This document shows positions 33,251-42,102 of a DNA stretch of 64,000 bases, one piece after another. A model generated the notes under the pieces. The model saw nothing but the letters and a program-made list of their open reading frames with translations. It did no database searches and was not told the DNA's origin. Both the position numbers and the translations under genes were made by a program. Every line of letters starts with the position of its first letter. Position 1 is the first letter of the stretch. This stretch comes from an uncultured Gemmiger sp. GTDB taxonomy: Bacteria; Bacillota; Clostridia; Oscillospirales; Ruminococcaceae. The DNA lies in NCBI GenBank assembly GCA_944388245.1, contig CALXIA010000005.1, positions 16,216-80,215 of the forward strand. The letters are read 5' to 3'.

Positions 33251-34717
33251 TCATTCCGTAAAGGCGGCATAGCTGTGCAGGGTGCTGAAGCTGATGCTCT
33301 GCACCCGCTCGCCGGTCTGCCGGTCCACCACCGCGATGTTCACGCCGGGCCGGTCGCGGCCGATCTCCTCCCCGTCCAACCGGCAGGACGCGCCGTCCGG
33401 GCGGCTGTCGGTCTCCACAGTATGGGGCCCGTTGGTCCAGGTATAAGCCAGGGTCTCCCCCTCGGCCACTTGGCCGTACCGCATCTCTCCCCCCTCAAAC
33501 ACATAGAGAGCATGGGCGGTGGAACTGGCAAAAATACTGCCGTCCATGCCCACCGCGTCAAAGGCCGCGGCCAGAGCCGCCCCATCCGCGCCGGTCAGAT
33601 CCCCCTGGGTCTGCACCACCAACAGATACCGCTCATCCATCGCCTTCTGCAGCAATGCCAGCGGCTCGTGGGTCATGGCCAGGTCCCCGTCCTGCAGGTC
33701 CCGGCGCTCGGTCTCGGCCAGTTCGCTCCAGCGGGCGTAGGCCGCGTCCTGCCGGTGGTCGGGCAGATCGTACTCTTCCGCCAGCCAGGCCCCCAGATGG
33801 GCGCTGAGTTTGGCCGCCCCCTTGTAGTTTACGTGGGCGTGTTCCGCCATATCCGTACCGTAATCGAAGCCCGCCTGGGCGGCGGTCTCATCCAGCAGAT
33901 AGCTCAGGTAGGGCACCCCGTTTTCCTCGCAGATGCGCCGGGCCCGTGCATAGATGCCGTACTCGGTTTCGGTGGCGATGTAGGGCAGGTCCACCAGCAC
34001 CAGCTGGAATCCTTCTTTTTCGGACAGTTCGATGATCTTGTACAGGTATTCCTCTGCCGGGGCGTAGCCGGCCTGTTCGGTGATGGCGGCGGGCTGGCTT
34101 TGCCGGAACACCTCGGTGGTATAGATCGGGCCAAAGCCCTTGCCCAGGTTTTCATGGCTCACAAAGGGCCAGGTCCAGTCCTGGGCGGTGAGGGATTTCC
34201 ACCGGGTGTGAAACTGCAGCAGGGAATTGTACTGGTAAAAGGGCTTGTGGGTCACCTGGCAGCGGCTCATGGCCACGGTGAGCAGCAGCCGGTTGAGCCC
34301 CGGCTTGATTCGGGGGCTGAACTGGTCGCTGGTGGCGTCGATGAGCGGGGCCTCGATGTAGGTGTTGCCATACACCAGCCCAAAGGTATCCAGCACCACC
34401 ACCTGGGGATCCTGGGTCTTGAGGGCCTCCTTAATATAATAATAGCTGGTCCAGATGGGTTGGCTCCAGCTGTAGGCCACATACCCGGTGAACCCCTGCT
34501 GCTGGTAGATCTGCAGCGGGGAGATGGCGGCGTTGGCGTGGCTGCCGCCCACATACAGCACGTCGATGGTATCCCGGGGCTCGTCGTACAGGCCCCAGAA
34601 GGTGCTGGATTTTTCGGTCAGGACCGCGTCCGCGTACCAGAGCAGCAGCGCCGCCAGCAGGCAGAACGCCACCAGACGGGCGGCCAGACGCAGCGGCCGG
34701 GGCAGATTGCGCAGCAT
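33251..34717 (-). CDS. SGNH/GDSL-like extracytoplasmic protein partnered with MBOAT
   Basis: 488 residues with an N-terminal membrane anchor (LAARLVAFCLLAALLLWYADAV) and an outside domain of the AlgX/DHHW-type SGNH hydrolase class. DVLYVGGSHANAAISP carries the likely nucleophile Ser, and AEHAHVNYKGAAKLS the late Asp/His-like block. Such proteins take acyl groups delivered by an MBOAT transporter and O-acetylate surface glycans. The MBOAT gene is 14 bases upstream, which supports the call. ATG at 34717 with AAAGGAGGGG upstream; the longer in-frame version overlaps the MBOAT gene and lacks a ribosome site. Confidence 0.8.
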   Translation of the reverse strand: MLRNLPRPLRLAARLVAFCLLAALLLWYADAVLTEKSSTFWGLYDEPRDTIDVLYVGGSHANAAISPLQIYQQQGFTGYVAYSWSQPIWTSYYYIKEALKTQDPQVVVLDTFGLVYGNTYIEAPLIDATSDQFSPRIKPGLNRLLLTVAMSRCQVTHKPFYQYNSLLQFHTRWKSLTAQDWTWPFVSHENLGKGFGPIYTTEVFRQSQPAAITEQAGYAPAEEYLYKIIELSEKEGFQLVLVDLPYIATETEYGIYARARRICEENGVPYLSYLLDETAAQAGFDYGTDMAEHAHVNYKGAAKLSAHLGAWLAEEYDLPDHRQDAAYARWSELAETERRDLQDGDLAMTHEPLALLQKAMDERYLLVVQTQGDLTGADGAALAAAFDAVGMDGSIFASSTAHALYVFEGGEMRYGQVAEGETLAYTWTNGPHTVETDSRPDGASCRLDGEEIGRDRPGVNIAVVDRQTGERVQSISFSTLHSYAAFTE

Positions 34718-34731
34718 GGGCGCCCCTCCTT

Positions 34732-36171
34732 TCAGAACTGGAAATAGATAAAGGGCTGTTCCACATAGCCCTCGCCGTACATGCCGAACACCGCCAGCGC
34801 CAGCAGACCGGCCAGCAGCACCGGCCACTGTACCCACAGCGGCCGGGCCAGGAACCGGTCCCGTATCGGGCCGCCCGCCGCCCGCAGCAGATCAAAGAGG
34901 AACAGCACCGCCACGGCGGCCAGCGCCACCACAAAATCCGGCTTGTCCAGCCCCAAGGCGAACCAGTCCAGCGGGGTGTTCCAGCGCAAAAGGCCGGCGA
35001 ACATCCGCCCGGCCGCGGGCAGGCTGTCGGCCCGGAAGAGCACCAGGGTCAGGCTGACGAACAAGAACACCCAGGCGGTGCTTAAAATCCGGTGCAGCCA
35101 GCCCGGCAGGCCCAGCCGCGCCCGCACCCGGGCCCGAAGGCTGGCGGTAAGCCGGGCGATCACGCTGTACACCCCATGGGCCGCGCCCCAGAATACAAAG
35201 GTCCAGGCCGCGCCGTGCCACAGCCCGCTGACCAGAAACACGATCAGAAGATTGATACAGGTGCGCGCCAGCCCCTTGCGGCTGCCGCCCAGGGGAATAT
35301 ACAGATAATCCTGAAACCATTTGGACAGGCTGATGTGCCAGCGGTCCCAGAACTGGCCCAGGGTGGGGGCCAGGTAGGGGCTGTCGAAGTTGCGCATCAA
35401 CTCGAAGCCCATCACCCGGGCCGCGCCGATGGCAATATCGCTGTAGGAGGCAAAGTCGCAGTAGAGCTGCAGCGCGAAGAAGAACACCGCCAGCCAGGCC
35501 GCCGCGCCGCCGGGGCTTTCCTGCCGCCAGACCGCGTCCACCAGCAGCGCCAGCCGGTCGGCCAGGACCATCTTTTCCAGATATCCGCCCAGCATCTGCA
35601 CCAGGCCGGACTTGACCCGTTCATAGTCGAACCGGTGTTTTTCGTGCAGCTGAGGCAGCATGTTGGTGCTGCGCTCGATGGGGCCGGCCACCAGCTGAGG
35701 GAAAAAACTCACAAACAGAGCGTAGTAGAGAAAACTCCGCTCGGCAGGCAGCCGACGGCGGTAAACGTCGATGGTGTACCCCACCGCCTGGAAGATATAA
35801 AAGCTGATGCCCACCGGCAGCAGCACCGAAAAGCCCGCCAGCACCGGGGCATGGCCAAAGGCCGCCAGGGCGGCATTCACATTTTCCAGCAGGAAAGAGG
35901 CATACTTGAATACAAACAAAATCCCCAGATTCAGCGTCAGGGAGACCGCCAGCACCGCTTTGCGGTGAACCGTTTTTTCCATGGCAAGGCCCGCGGCCCA
36001 GGTGATGGCGGTGCTGGCCAGCATGAGCAGGGCGTAGCGGGGATTCCAGCACATATAGAACAGGTAGCTGGCCGCCAGCAGCCACACCGCCCGCAGCCGA
36101 TGGGGCAGCACAAAGTAGCCCAGCGTCACCGCCGGGAAAAAGGCCGCGAACTTCAGCGAGTTGAACAGCAT
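34732..36171 (-). CDS. MBOAT-family O-acyltransferase (AlgI/DltB-like)
   Basis: A polytopic membrane protein, 479 residues, that passes acyl groups across the membrane for O-acylation of a surface polymer. The N terminus FNSLKFAAFFPAVTLGYF, the SFFPQLVAGPIER block, DIAIGAARVMGFEL, RWHISLSKWFQDYLYIPLGG and the catalytic-His motif SGLWHGAAW are all family hallmarks. No dltA or dltC is nearby, so acetylation of a polysaccharide is more likely than D-alanylation. First gene of the unit, with the SGNH partner next. Confidence 0.93.
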   Translation of the reverse strand: MLFNSLKFAAFFPAVTLGYFVLPHRLRAVWLLAASYLFYMCWNPRYALLMLASTAITWAAGLAMEKTVHRKAVLAVSLTLNLGILFVFKYASFLLENVNAALAAFGHAPVLAGFSVLLPVGISFYIFQAVGYTIDVYRRRLPAERSFLYYALFVSFFPQLVAGPIERSTNMLPQLHEKHRFDYERVKSGLVQMLGGYLEKMVLADRLALLVDAVWRQESPGGAAAWLAVFFFALQLYCDFASYSDIAIGAARVMGFELMRNFDSPYLAPTLGQFWDRWHISLSKWFQDYLYIPLGGSRKGLARTCINLLIVFLVSGLWHGAAWTFVFWGAAHGVYSVIARLTASLRARVRARLGLPGWLHRILSTAWVFLFVSLTLVLFRADSLPAAGRMFAGLLRWNTPLDWFALGLDKPDFVVALAAVAVLFLFDLLRAAGGPIRDRFLARPLWVQWPVLLAGLLALAVFGMYGEGYVEQPFIYFQF

Positions 36172-36227
36172 ACGCAGCGTCTCTCCTTCTCCGGGTTGGG
36201 CCGCGCCGCGGGCGGCCTGGTCTTTCC

Positions 36228-36257
36228 ATTTTACCCCAGCGCGCCGCGCCCCGTCAA
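36228..36257 (-). promoter_or_regulatory. Promoter of the MBOAT-SGNH unit
   Basis: Minus-strand TTGACG (36252-36257), 18 bp, TAAAAT (36228-36233). Confidence 0.6.
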
Positions 36258-36306
36258 CACCCGGACGTTTTGGCGCAAAAAGCGGGGATTTCTGCCCGGA
36301 AAAGGG

Positions 36307-36335
36307 TTGAAAAATACCCGTGCATCAGGTAAAAT
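36307..36335 (+). promoter_or_regulatory. Promoter of efp
   Basis: TTGAAA (36307-36312), 17 bp, TAAAAT (36330-36335), about 55 bases before the start. Confidence 0.65.
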
Positions 36336-36391
36336 ACTTGTAGATATGCCAAAGCGCAAGACTTTATTCGATATTTGGGAGGATTCAATTT

Positions 36392-36949
36392 ATGATTTCT
36401 GCTGGCGATTTCCGCAACGGCGTCACCTTTGAAGAGAACGGCAACGTGCTCCAGGTCGTGGAGTTCCAGCACGTGAAGCCGGGCAAAGGCGCGGCTTTTG
36501 TGCGCACCAAGACCAAGAACGTGATCACCGGCGCCGTGACCGAGAAGAGCTACAACCCCAACGACAAGTTCCCCACCGCTTTCATCGAGCGGCGTGAGAT
36601 GCAGTACCTGTACCAGGACGGTGACCTGTACTACTTCATGGACACCGAGACCTACGAGCAGCTGCCCCTGAACGAGAAGGACCTGAGCGATTCCTTCAAG
36701 TTCGTCAAGGAGAATGAGATGGTCAAGGTGCTGAGCTACAAGGGCAATGTGTTTGGCATTGAGGCGCCCAACTTTGTGGTGCTGCAGGTCACCGAGACCG
36801 AGCCCGGCTTCAAGGGCAACACCGCCACCAACACCCTGAAGCCCGCCAAGCTGGAGACCGGCGCTGAGATCCGTGTGCCCCTGTTCATCAACGAGGGCGA
36901 TATGATCCGCATCGACACCCGCACCGGCGAGTATATGGAGCGCGCCTGA
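36392..36949 (+). CDS. efp: Translation elongation factor P
   Basis: Relieves ribosome stalling at polyproline. The 185 residues cover the three beta-barrel domains. The tip loop of domain I is [10 protein letters not shown] with Lys32 at the tip, the residue modified in some bacteria; no epmA/epmB or ymfI-type modification gene is seen nearby. The C-terminal signature [17 protein letters not shown] is complete. ATG at 36392 with GGGAGG upstream. Own promoter and terminator. Confidence 0.97.
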   Translation: MISAGDFRNGVTFEENGNVLQVVEFQHVKPGKGAAFVRTKTKNVITGAVTEKSYNPNDKFPTAFIERREMQYLYQDGDLYYFMDTETYEQLPLNEKDLSDSFKFVKENEMVKVLSYKGNVFGIEAPNFVVLQVTETEPGFKGNTATNTLKPAKLETGAEIRVPLFINEGDMIRIDTRTGEYMERA

Positions 36950-36966
36950 TTTTTCTTGCGCATCCG

Positions 36967-36991
36967 GGGCGGCGGCCTGGCGCCGCCGCCC
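36967..36991 (+). terminator. Terminator of efp
   Basis: A 10-bp GC-only stem (36967-36976 with 36982-36991), 5-nt loop, then GTTTTTA. Confidence 0.8.
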
Positions 36992-37019
36992 TGTTTTTAT
37001 CGGAAACATCCCACAAACA

Positions 37020-37034
37020 GCGCGCTTTGCGCGC
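37020..37034 (+). promoter_or_regulatory. Small hairpin next to a ribosome site
   Basis: GCGCGC, TTT loop, GCGCGC, ending one base before the AGGAGG of the CD1247-type gene. It may affect translation or mRNA stability. Confidence 0.35.
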
Positions 37035-37049
37035 AGGAGGTACCATACG

Positions 37050-37502
37050 ATGGAACTGAAAGAAAAAGCCGCCTACCTGAAGGGCCTGATGGAGGGCCTG
37101 CAGCTGGACACCGAATCCAAGGAGGGCAAGGTGCTGGCCGCCGTTGCCGATCTGCTGGACGATCTGTGCGCCAAGGTCACCGAACTGGACGACGATATGG
37201 ACCAGGTGTATGAGGATCTGGAGCAGGCCTACGACGAGCTGGACGCCATTGACGAGGATATGGACAGCCTGGAGAGCGCGGTCTACGGCGACGAGGATGA
37301 GGAGGAGGACGAGGACGACGGCGAGGACGCCGCCTACGAACTCACCTGCCCCAACTGCGGCGAGACCACCGTGGTGGACGAAGACACCCTGCTGAGCGGC
37401 GATCTGAGCTGCCCCAACTGCGGCGCGGACTTTGAGATCGAGTTTGAAAGCTGCGACGGCGAGTGCGAGTGCTGCGGTGGCGAGGACGAAGACGAGGAAT
37501 AA
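37050..37502 (+). CDS. CD1247-type acidic coiled-coil protein with zinc ribbon
   Basis: 150 residues. An N-terminal helical part (KEKAAYLKGLMEGLQLD) with continuing heptads forms a coiled coil to about residue 75. A very acidic linker follows, then a zinc ribbon CPNCGETT...CPNCGADFE, and a second Cys group near the end (CECCGG) before an acidic tail. This matches clostridial proteins with the CD1247 N-terminal domain, whose role is not established. ATG at 37050 with AGGAGG upstream. Followed by its own strong terminator. Confidence 0.85.
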   Translation: MELKEKAAYLKGLMEGLQLDTESKEGKVLAAVADLLDDLCAKVTELDDDMDQVYEDLEQAYDELDAIDEDMDSLESAVYGDEDEEEDEDDGEDAAYELTCPNCGETTVVDEDTLLSGDLSCPNCGADFEIEFESCDGECECCGGEDEDEE

Positions 37503-37531
37503 GTTTCCGCCCACACCCCTGTGCGCGACGG

Positions 37532-37564
37532 CGGCGCGGACACCCGGTGTCCGCGCCGTTTTTT
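37532..37564 (+). terminator. Terminator of the CD1247-type gene
   Basis: A 13-bp inverted repeat (37532-37544 with 37546-37558) followed by six T. Confidence 0.85.
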
Positions 37565-37610
37565 GTTGTTCACGCACTGTGACCGGAAAGAAAAGGCGAG
37601 GTATCACAAG

Positions 37611-39419
37611 ATGAGTTCTGTGCTGACGCTGGCCCGCACCGGCCTGTTTTTTCTCTGCATGGCAGGCTGGTGGCTGTGGCTGAATCACCGGTGGGCGCTG
37701 CCCCTGGCGCTGGCCCCGGCGATCACCTTCTGTTCCGCCGGCTGTATCCTGTATCTGGCGGCCCTGCTGAACGTGCTGTGGCCGGTTCAGCTGCTGCTGT
37801 TGGCCGGCGGGCTGGGGCTGCTGGCCTGGGAATTGTTCCGCCACCGGCTGGCGGCGCTGCGCCCGCTGCTCTGCCCGGCTATGGTGGTATACGCCGTGGC
37901 CTGTGGCTGGACGGTGCTGCTGCTGCGGGGCGCGCTGGTGCAGGGCCACGACAATTTTGCCCACTGGGCCATTCTGGCCAAGAGCCTGATCACCAACGGC
38001 CAGCTGCCCAATGTGGCCAACACCGCCGTGGAATATGTGGATTATCCCCCCGCCACCGCCCTGTGGATCAAATTTGTCTGCAACGCGGTGGGCTTTTCCG
38101 ACGGGACCATGCTCATGGCGCAGGGATTTCTTGCCCTGGCCTGCGCGCTGGCGCTGGGCGCGCTGTGCAAGACCGCCGCGCAAGGGGTGGCGGCGGCCGG
38201 ATTCTGCCTGATGGTCTTTGCGCTGAACAGCGTCTATGGTACCCTGATGGTGGATGGTCTGCTGACCCTGCTGGCGCTGGCGGCGCTGGCCGCCGCGCTC
38301 TGGCAGCGGCGTGCCGGCCAGCCAGGGCAGGCCGCTCTGCTGGCAGCGCCTGTTCTTGGGTTTCTGGCCATAACCAAAAACAGCGGCGTATTTCTGGCCT
38401 TGCTCACAGGCGCGGCGATCCTGGCGCTGAACCGGCAGGCGGGCGCCCGGCTGCGCGGGGTGCTGGCGGTCTGGGGCGCGCCGACGCTGCTCTGGTACCT
38501 GTGGGGGCAGCATGTGCGGCTGGTTTTCCCCGCTGGCATGGAGAGCAAACACGCGGTGGACGCGGCGGCCTACTGGAACAACCTGACCGGCAAGACCAGT
38601 GAGGAACTGGCGCAATTCTGGCAGGCCTTCACCGCTTATTGGTTGAATCTGCGCTATTGGGAGAATATTGTGTACTGGGGCGCGCCGGTCCTGACGCTGA
38701 TCCTGGTGCTGGCGCTCTGGCGCGCCGGCCGGCTGCGGGGGCGGCAGGCAGCCGCTCTGGCCGCCGAGATCGTGGGCAGCCTGGTTCTGTATACCGGCGG
38801 GCTGGCAGCCACCTATATATTCTCCATGCCCACCGCCGAGATGCTGGTACTGGCCAGCATCGGGCGGTATTCTCTCACCTTTTCCCTGCTGGTGCTGGGC
38901 TGTGGATTGCTCATAGCGCTGTACACCGCCCCGGCAGGCGGGCGGCGGGCGGCGCGCTGGCTGCCATCCGCCGCCTTTACCCTGGCGTGTCTTGCCTTGG
39001 CGCTGGTCTGGGGGGATACGCCCCCGCTGTACAGCCGTGCCTATCACCAGCACAGCGAACAACAGCGCTGGCTGGATCTGAAGGCGCAGTACGCCCTGCC
39101 GGAGGGCGCCCGGTATCTGTTCTACACCAACGGCGCGCCGGTGGACGGCTGGGGAGACCGATTTGTGGCCCGCTATGTATTCAACAGCGACACGCTGGAT
39201 TTCTGGCAGTATGAGTATGACGCCCCGGATCTGGACACGATCTGCTACGGATACGATTATATCGTGTTCCTCGGGCCGGACGAAAAGAGCGACCGGCTGC
39301 TGACCGACTGGGGCTTTGACGCGGACACCGCCTATCTGGAAACGGTGCTGTTCAGCGCCCGGCAGGACGAATACCTGCAAAGCGGCGTTCCCTTGCCGGA
39401 AGGCGCCCTGACCCACTAA
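37611..39419 (+). CDS. Polytopic membrane protein, putative GT-C-like glycosyltransferase
   Basis: 602 residues with about 11 hydrophobic segments and a C-terminal outside domain of about 110 residues. Between early helices is HDNFAHWAILAKSLITNG, then NTAVEYVDYPPATALWIKF; an acidic residue in the first loop and a PP motif recall GT-C enzymes using lipid-linked sugars. Assignment is by architecture only. The ATG at 37611 is preceded by a weak site (AAGGCGAGG); a longer frame runs through the terminator upstream and was rejected. Stands alone between two terminators; no clear promoter found. Could also be a polysaccharide assembly protein of unknown type. Confidence 0.7.
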   Translation: MSSVLTLARTGLFFLCMAGWWLWLNHRWALPLALAPAITFCSAGCILYLAALLNVLWPVQLLLLAGGLGLLAWELFRHRLAALRPLLCPAMVVYAVACGWTVLLLRGALVQGHDNFAHWAILAKSLITNGQLPNVANTAVEYVDYPPATALWIKFVCNAVGFSDGTMLMAQGFLALACALALGALCKTAAQGVAAAGFCLMVFALNSVYGTLMVDGLLTLLALAALAAALWQRRAGQPGQAALLAAPVLGFLAITKNSGVFLALLTGAAILALNRQAGARLRGVLAVWGAPTLLWYLWGQHVRLVFPAGMESKHAVDAAAYWNNLTGKTSEELAQFWQAFTAYWLNLRYWENIVYWGAPVLTLILVLALWRAGRLRGRQAAALAAEIVGSLVLYTGGLAATYIFSMPTAEMLVLASIGRYSLTFSLLVLGCGLLIALYTAPAGGRRAARWLPSAAFTLACLALALVWGDTPPLYSRAYHQHSEQQRWLDLKAQYALPEGARYLFYTNGAPVDGWGDRFVARYVFNSDTLDFWQYEYDAPDLDTICYGYDYIVFLGPDEKSDRLLTDWGFDADTAYLETVLFSARQDEYLQSGVPLPEGALTH

Positions 39420-39431
39420 GCGCTTGTATAC

Positions 39432-39469
39432 AAAAGGCCGCCGCCCCATATCGGGGCGGCGGCCTTTTT
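39432..39469. terminator. Bidirectional terminator
   Basis: A 16-bp perfect stem (39432-39447 with 39453-39468) with AAAA and TTTTT ends, between converging genes. Confidence 0.88.
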
Positions 39470-39474
39470 GCCGA

Positions 39475-39789
39475 TCACTTCTTGGCGGGTTCCGCCTTGG
39501 CGGGGGCCTCTTTCAGCGCCCGTTCCAGCCACATGGTGCCAATCTCCAGCGCGGTGTACAACCCGGATTTGGAGCTTTGTTTCACGATGCGCTCCGGAAG
39601 AGGTTTGGATGCGTTGGTGGACAGCAGCACCACATGGATCTTGTCCGCCACCTGCGCGCCGTTCTCCTCTTTGGTGGTGAGCACCTGCATAAACACCACA
39701 TAGGGATCGCTCAGGCTACCGTAGTAGATCTCATTCTTGCTGCGGACCAGGGGACGGCCTTTATAGGTAAGTTTGGGCTCAAACGCCAT
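39475..39789 (-). CDS. Conserved-looking small cytoplasmic protein, unknown function
   Basis: 104 residues starting MAFEPKLTYKGRPLVRSKNE; mixed composition, predicted alpha/beta with SLSDPYVVFMQVLTTK and DKIHVVLLSTN strands, and a Lys/Ala-rich tail. No motif recognised. ATG at 39789 has GGAG ten bases upstream; a GTG three codons earlier lies too close to that site. It has its own promoter overlapping the end of the DUF2304 gene and ends at a strong terminator, so it is likely real and separately expressed. Confidence 0.75.
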   Translation of the reverse strand: MAFEPKLTYKGRPLVRSKNEIYYGSLSDPYVVFMQVLTTKEENGAQVADKIHVVLLSTNASKPLPERIVKQSSKSGLYTALEIGTMWLERALKEAPAKAEPAKK

Positions 39790-39827
39790 ACAGATCACGC
39801 TCCATCTCGGTTAATAGTATCTTAAAC

Positions 39828-39856
39828 AGTATACCACATCTGCGGCCATATTACAA
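39828..39856 (-). promoter_or_regulatory. Promoter of the small unknown gene
   Basis: Minus-strand TTGTAA (39851-39856), 17 bp ending ATGTGG, TATACT (39828-39833). The -35 box includes the stop codon of the DUF2304 gene. Confidence 0.7.
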
Positions 39857-40213
39857 ATCGTCTTTTTCCCGCTCGATCTTTTCCTCGTTGAGGGCCACCT
39901 TCTGGGTCAGCGCCCGGAGTTTTGAGTCCATCTGGCTGAGCTGGATGCTCATGAAGAACTGTTTTACTAAAAGTATAAAAATAATTGCAATATACACCAC
40001 ATTGATGGGGCTCTGGAACCCGAACAGATCCGACACCCAATAGGCTACCTGGGGCACAAGGCTGAGCACCAGCATGACAAAGGCAAACAGCAGCCAGAAA
40101 ATGCTGTCGTCGATCTGCATCCGGGCCTGCCGCACCCGACGCAGCACAAAGCCCACGGTAAGCAGACTGCCCAGCACCAGCACCAGCCGGATCTGCCAAC
40201 TGATATCCACCAT
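39851..40213 (-). CDS. DUF2304 small membrane protein
   Basis: 120 residues with three hydrophobic helices (LVLVLGSLLTVGFVLRRV; IFWLLFAFVMLVLSLVP; INVVYIAIIFILLVKQFF) and a C-terminal coiled coil (LSQMDSKLRALTQKVALNEEKIERE). DUF2304 proteins commonly sit beside DPM1-like glycosyltransferases, and here the pair is three bases apart. A membrane anchor or activator for that soluble transferase is inferred. Confidence 0.85.
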   Translation of the reverse strand: MVDISWQIRLVLVLGSLLTVGFVLRRVRQARMQIDDSIFWLLFAFVMLVLSLVPQVAYWVSDLFGFQSPINVVYIAIIFILLVKQFFMSIQLSQMDSKLRALTQKVALNEEKIEREKDDL

Positions 40214-40216
40214 GGA

Positions 40217-40933
40217 TCACACGCTCCTTTCGGCGTAAGGGCTGTCGGTGTCCCGTTTGCGGAACCACTGGATCAACAGGATCGAAAGGCCCATCTTCAC
40301 CATATACTCCACGCTGCGCACAAAGTTCAGATAACTTTTGCCGGCGATGCGCTCCCGCATCTCCACCTGGATCTCCCGCACCGCAGCGCCATTCTTGATC
40401 AGATAGCTGATGGTGTCCGGTTCCGGGCCGTAGTTCAGATTGGTGCTGAACTCCTCCAGCATCTCCCGGTTGAACATCCGCATCCCGCTGGTGGGGTCGC
40501 AGATCTTCTGGCCGGTGGTCAGGCGGATGGCCCAGCTGATCAGATAGCTGCCCACCATCCGCAGGCTCCGGGGTTTACGGACAGTTAAAAATCGACTTCC
40601 TATTACAATATCCGCCCCTTCTTCCAGCGCATCCAGCATGGGCTGGATGTAGGCGGGCTGGTGCTGGCCGTCCGCGTCAAACTGCAGCGCACAGTCATAG
40701 CCGTTCTCAGCGGCGTAGCGCAGGCCGGTCTGAAACGCGCCGGCCAGGCCCAGATTCACCGGCAGGTCGATCAGACGATAGCCGTGCTGCCGGCAGAGGG
40801 CCGCGGTGCGGTCCCGGCTGCCGTCGTTGACCACCACGTAATCGAACTGGGGGTAATGGGCGATCAGGTCATCCACCACCCGCACAATATTTTCCTGCTC
40901 ATTGAAGGCAGGAATCACGATCAGCAGTTTCAT
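40217..40933 (-). CDS. DPM1/GtrB-like family 2 glycosyltransferase, soluble form
   Basis: 238 residues, similar to polyprenyl-phosphate mannosyl/glucosyl transferases: LLIVIPAFNEQENI at the start, VNDGSRDRT, LPVNLGLAGAFQTGLRYA, DxD motif QFDADGQHQ, DPTSGMRMFNRE. The two C-terminal membrane helices of GtrB are missing; the adjacent DUF2304 protein may supply the membrane part. It would load a sugar from a nucleotide donor onto undecaprenyl phosphate for use by the outside GT-C-like enzyme. ATGA overlap with the GT4 gene upstream. Confidence 0.88.
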   Translation of the reverse strand: MKLLIVIPAFNEQENIVRVVDDLIAHYPQFDYVVVNDGSRDRTAALCRQHGYRLIDLPVNLGLAGAFQTGLRYAAENGYDCALQFDADGQHQPAYIQPMLDALEEGADIVIGSRFLTVRKPRSLRMVGSYLISWAIRLTTGQKICDPTSGMRMFNREMLEEFSTNLNYGPEPDTISYLIKNGAAVREIQVEMRERIAGKSYLNFVRSVEYMVKMGLSILLIQWFRKRDTDSPYAERSV

Positions 40934-42093
40934 TCACAGGTCCCTTTCGTAGATTCCTCGGCCAGTGCCAGGAAACGGCGGGTCGTCGCCTCCCAGGTAA
41001 AGCGGGCCTCCAGATTGCGCCGGGCGTTGCCCGCGGCCGTCTGCCGCCAGGCCGGGTTTCGCAGCACGGCCACGCAGGCGGCGGCCACCGTTTCCGGCCG
41101 CCGGTCTGGCAGCAGGGTGCCGCAGTCCGGCCCGGTGATCAATTCCGGGCTGCCGCCGGTGGCGGTGGTCAGGATGGGGCAATCCAGGGCGGCGGCCTCC
41201 AGCACGGTGCAGGCGAATCCCTCCGACCGGCTGGGCATACAGAAAACATCCGCCTGGGCCAGCAGCGCCAGGGTATCCGCGTAGGGGGCAGGGCCGGGCA
41301 GATACAGCCCGGGCTGCCGCCGTGCCGCCAGCGGCGCACGCAACGGCCCGTCCCCCACCAGCACCATGGACGCGCCGGGCACCGCCGCGCGGATGGCTGG
41401 CAGCGCGTCGGCCATTGCTTCGACCCCTTTTTCCGGCAGCACCCGGCCCGCGTAGGCGATCAGTAGGGCATCGGCAGGAAGGCCCAGCCTGCCCCGCCAG
41501 TCGATCTTTGCCCCACGGGCCAGCGCCCGCAGCTCGTCCGGGTCCACCGCGTTGTACAAACAGCCTTCCGCCCGGATGCCGAAATGCTCCAGCCAGCGGC
41601 AGCAGGCCCCGGACACCCCGTAAAAATGGGGCACCCATCGGTACACCAGCCGGGCGGCCAGATGCTCATAGAGCATTCCCGCCCATCGCACCGGGGCCGC
41701 GCCGGTCATCAGATAGGCGCTGCCATGTTCCACCACTGCGGCCGGGATCCGGCGGCGGCGGCACTGCCGGGCCGCCCACAGGCTGGCCGGGTAAAATCGG
41801 GTGTTGATCAGGCAGAATTCCGGCGGCACGGCCCAGAGTTCCCGCTCCGCCAGGCGGCGGGCCTTGACCGGCCGCAGCGCCGGGAACCGGCCGTTCAGCA
41901 GCGGCCACGCCGGCAGACGGATCACCCGGATCCCGTGGGCGTCGGTCTCCGCATCGGGCAGCCCGGGCAGCGCGCTGGTGACCACCCGCACCTTGTGCCC
42001 CGCCGCCGCGCAGCGCTGGGCCAGATTAAAGGTATACCGCTCCACCCCGCCCACCGTGGGCAGATACTGGGCGCTGAAAAAGCAAAGATCCAT
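40930..42093 (-). CDS. Family 4 glycosyltransferase
   Basis: 387 residues, GT-B fold: N-terminal FFSAQYLPTVGGVERYTFNL (acceptor domain) and C-terminal AYAGRVLPEKGVEAMADAL, then VLVGDGPLR and the EX7E-like SRSEGFACTVLEAAALDCPI. A retaining transferase acting on a lipid-linked acceptor in the cytoplasm; sugar unknown. ATG at 42093, chosen over a TTG two codons earlier; the ribosome site is weak and coupling to the GT2-GtrA gene ending nine bases upstream is likely. Confidence 0.9.
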   Translation of the reverse strand: MDLCFFSAQYLPTVGGVERYTFNLAQRCAAAGHKVRVVTSALPGLPDAETDAHGIRVIRLPAWPLLNGRFPALRPVKARRLAERELWAVPPEFCLINTRFYPASLWAARQCRRRRIPAAVVEHGSAYLMTGAAPVRWAGMLYEHLAARLVYRWVPHFYGVSGACCRWLEHFGIRAEGCLYNAVDPDELRALARGAKIDWRGRLGLPADALLIAYAGRVLPEKGVEAMADALPAIRAAVPGASMVLVGDGPLRAPLAARRQPGLYLPGPAPYADTLALLAQADVFCMPSRSEGFACTVLEAAALDCPILTTATGGSPELITGPDCGTLLPDRRPETVAAACVAVLRNPAWRQTAAGNARRNLEARFTWEATTRRFLALAEESTKGTCE

Positions 42094-42102
42094 CGGCAAC
42101 AC

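Noticed and set aside
36888-39449. Minus-strand open frame of 853 codons
   Set aside because: Antisense to three plausible plus-strand genes with their own terminators; Gln/Arg-rich shadow.
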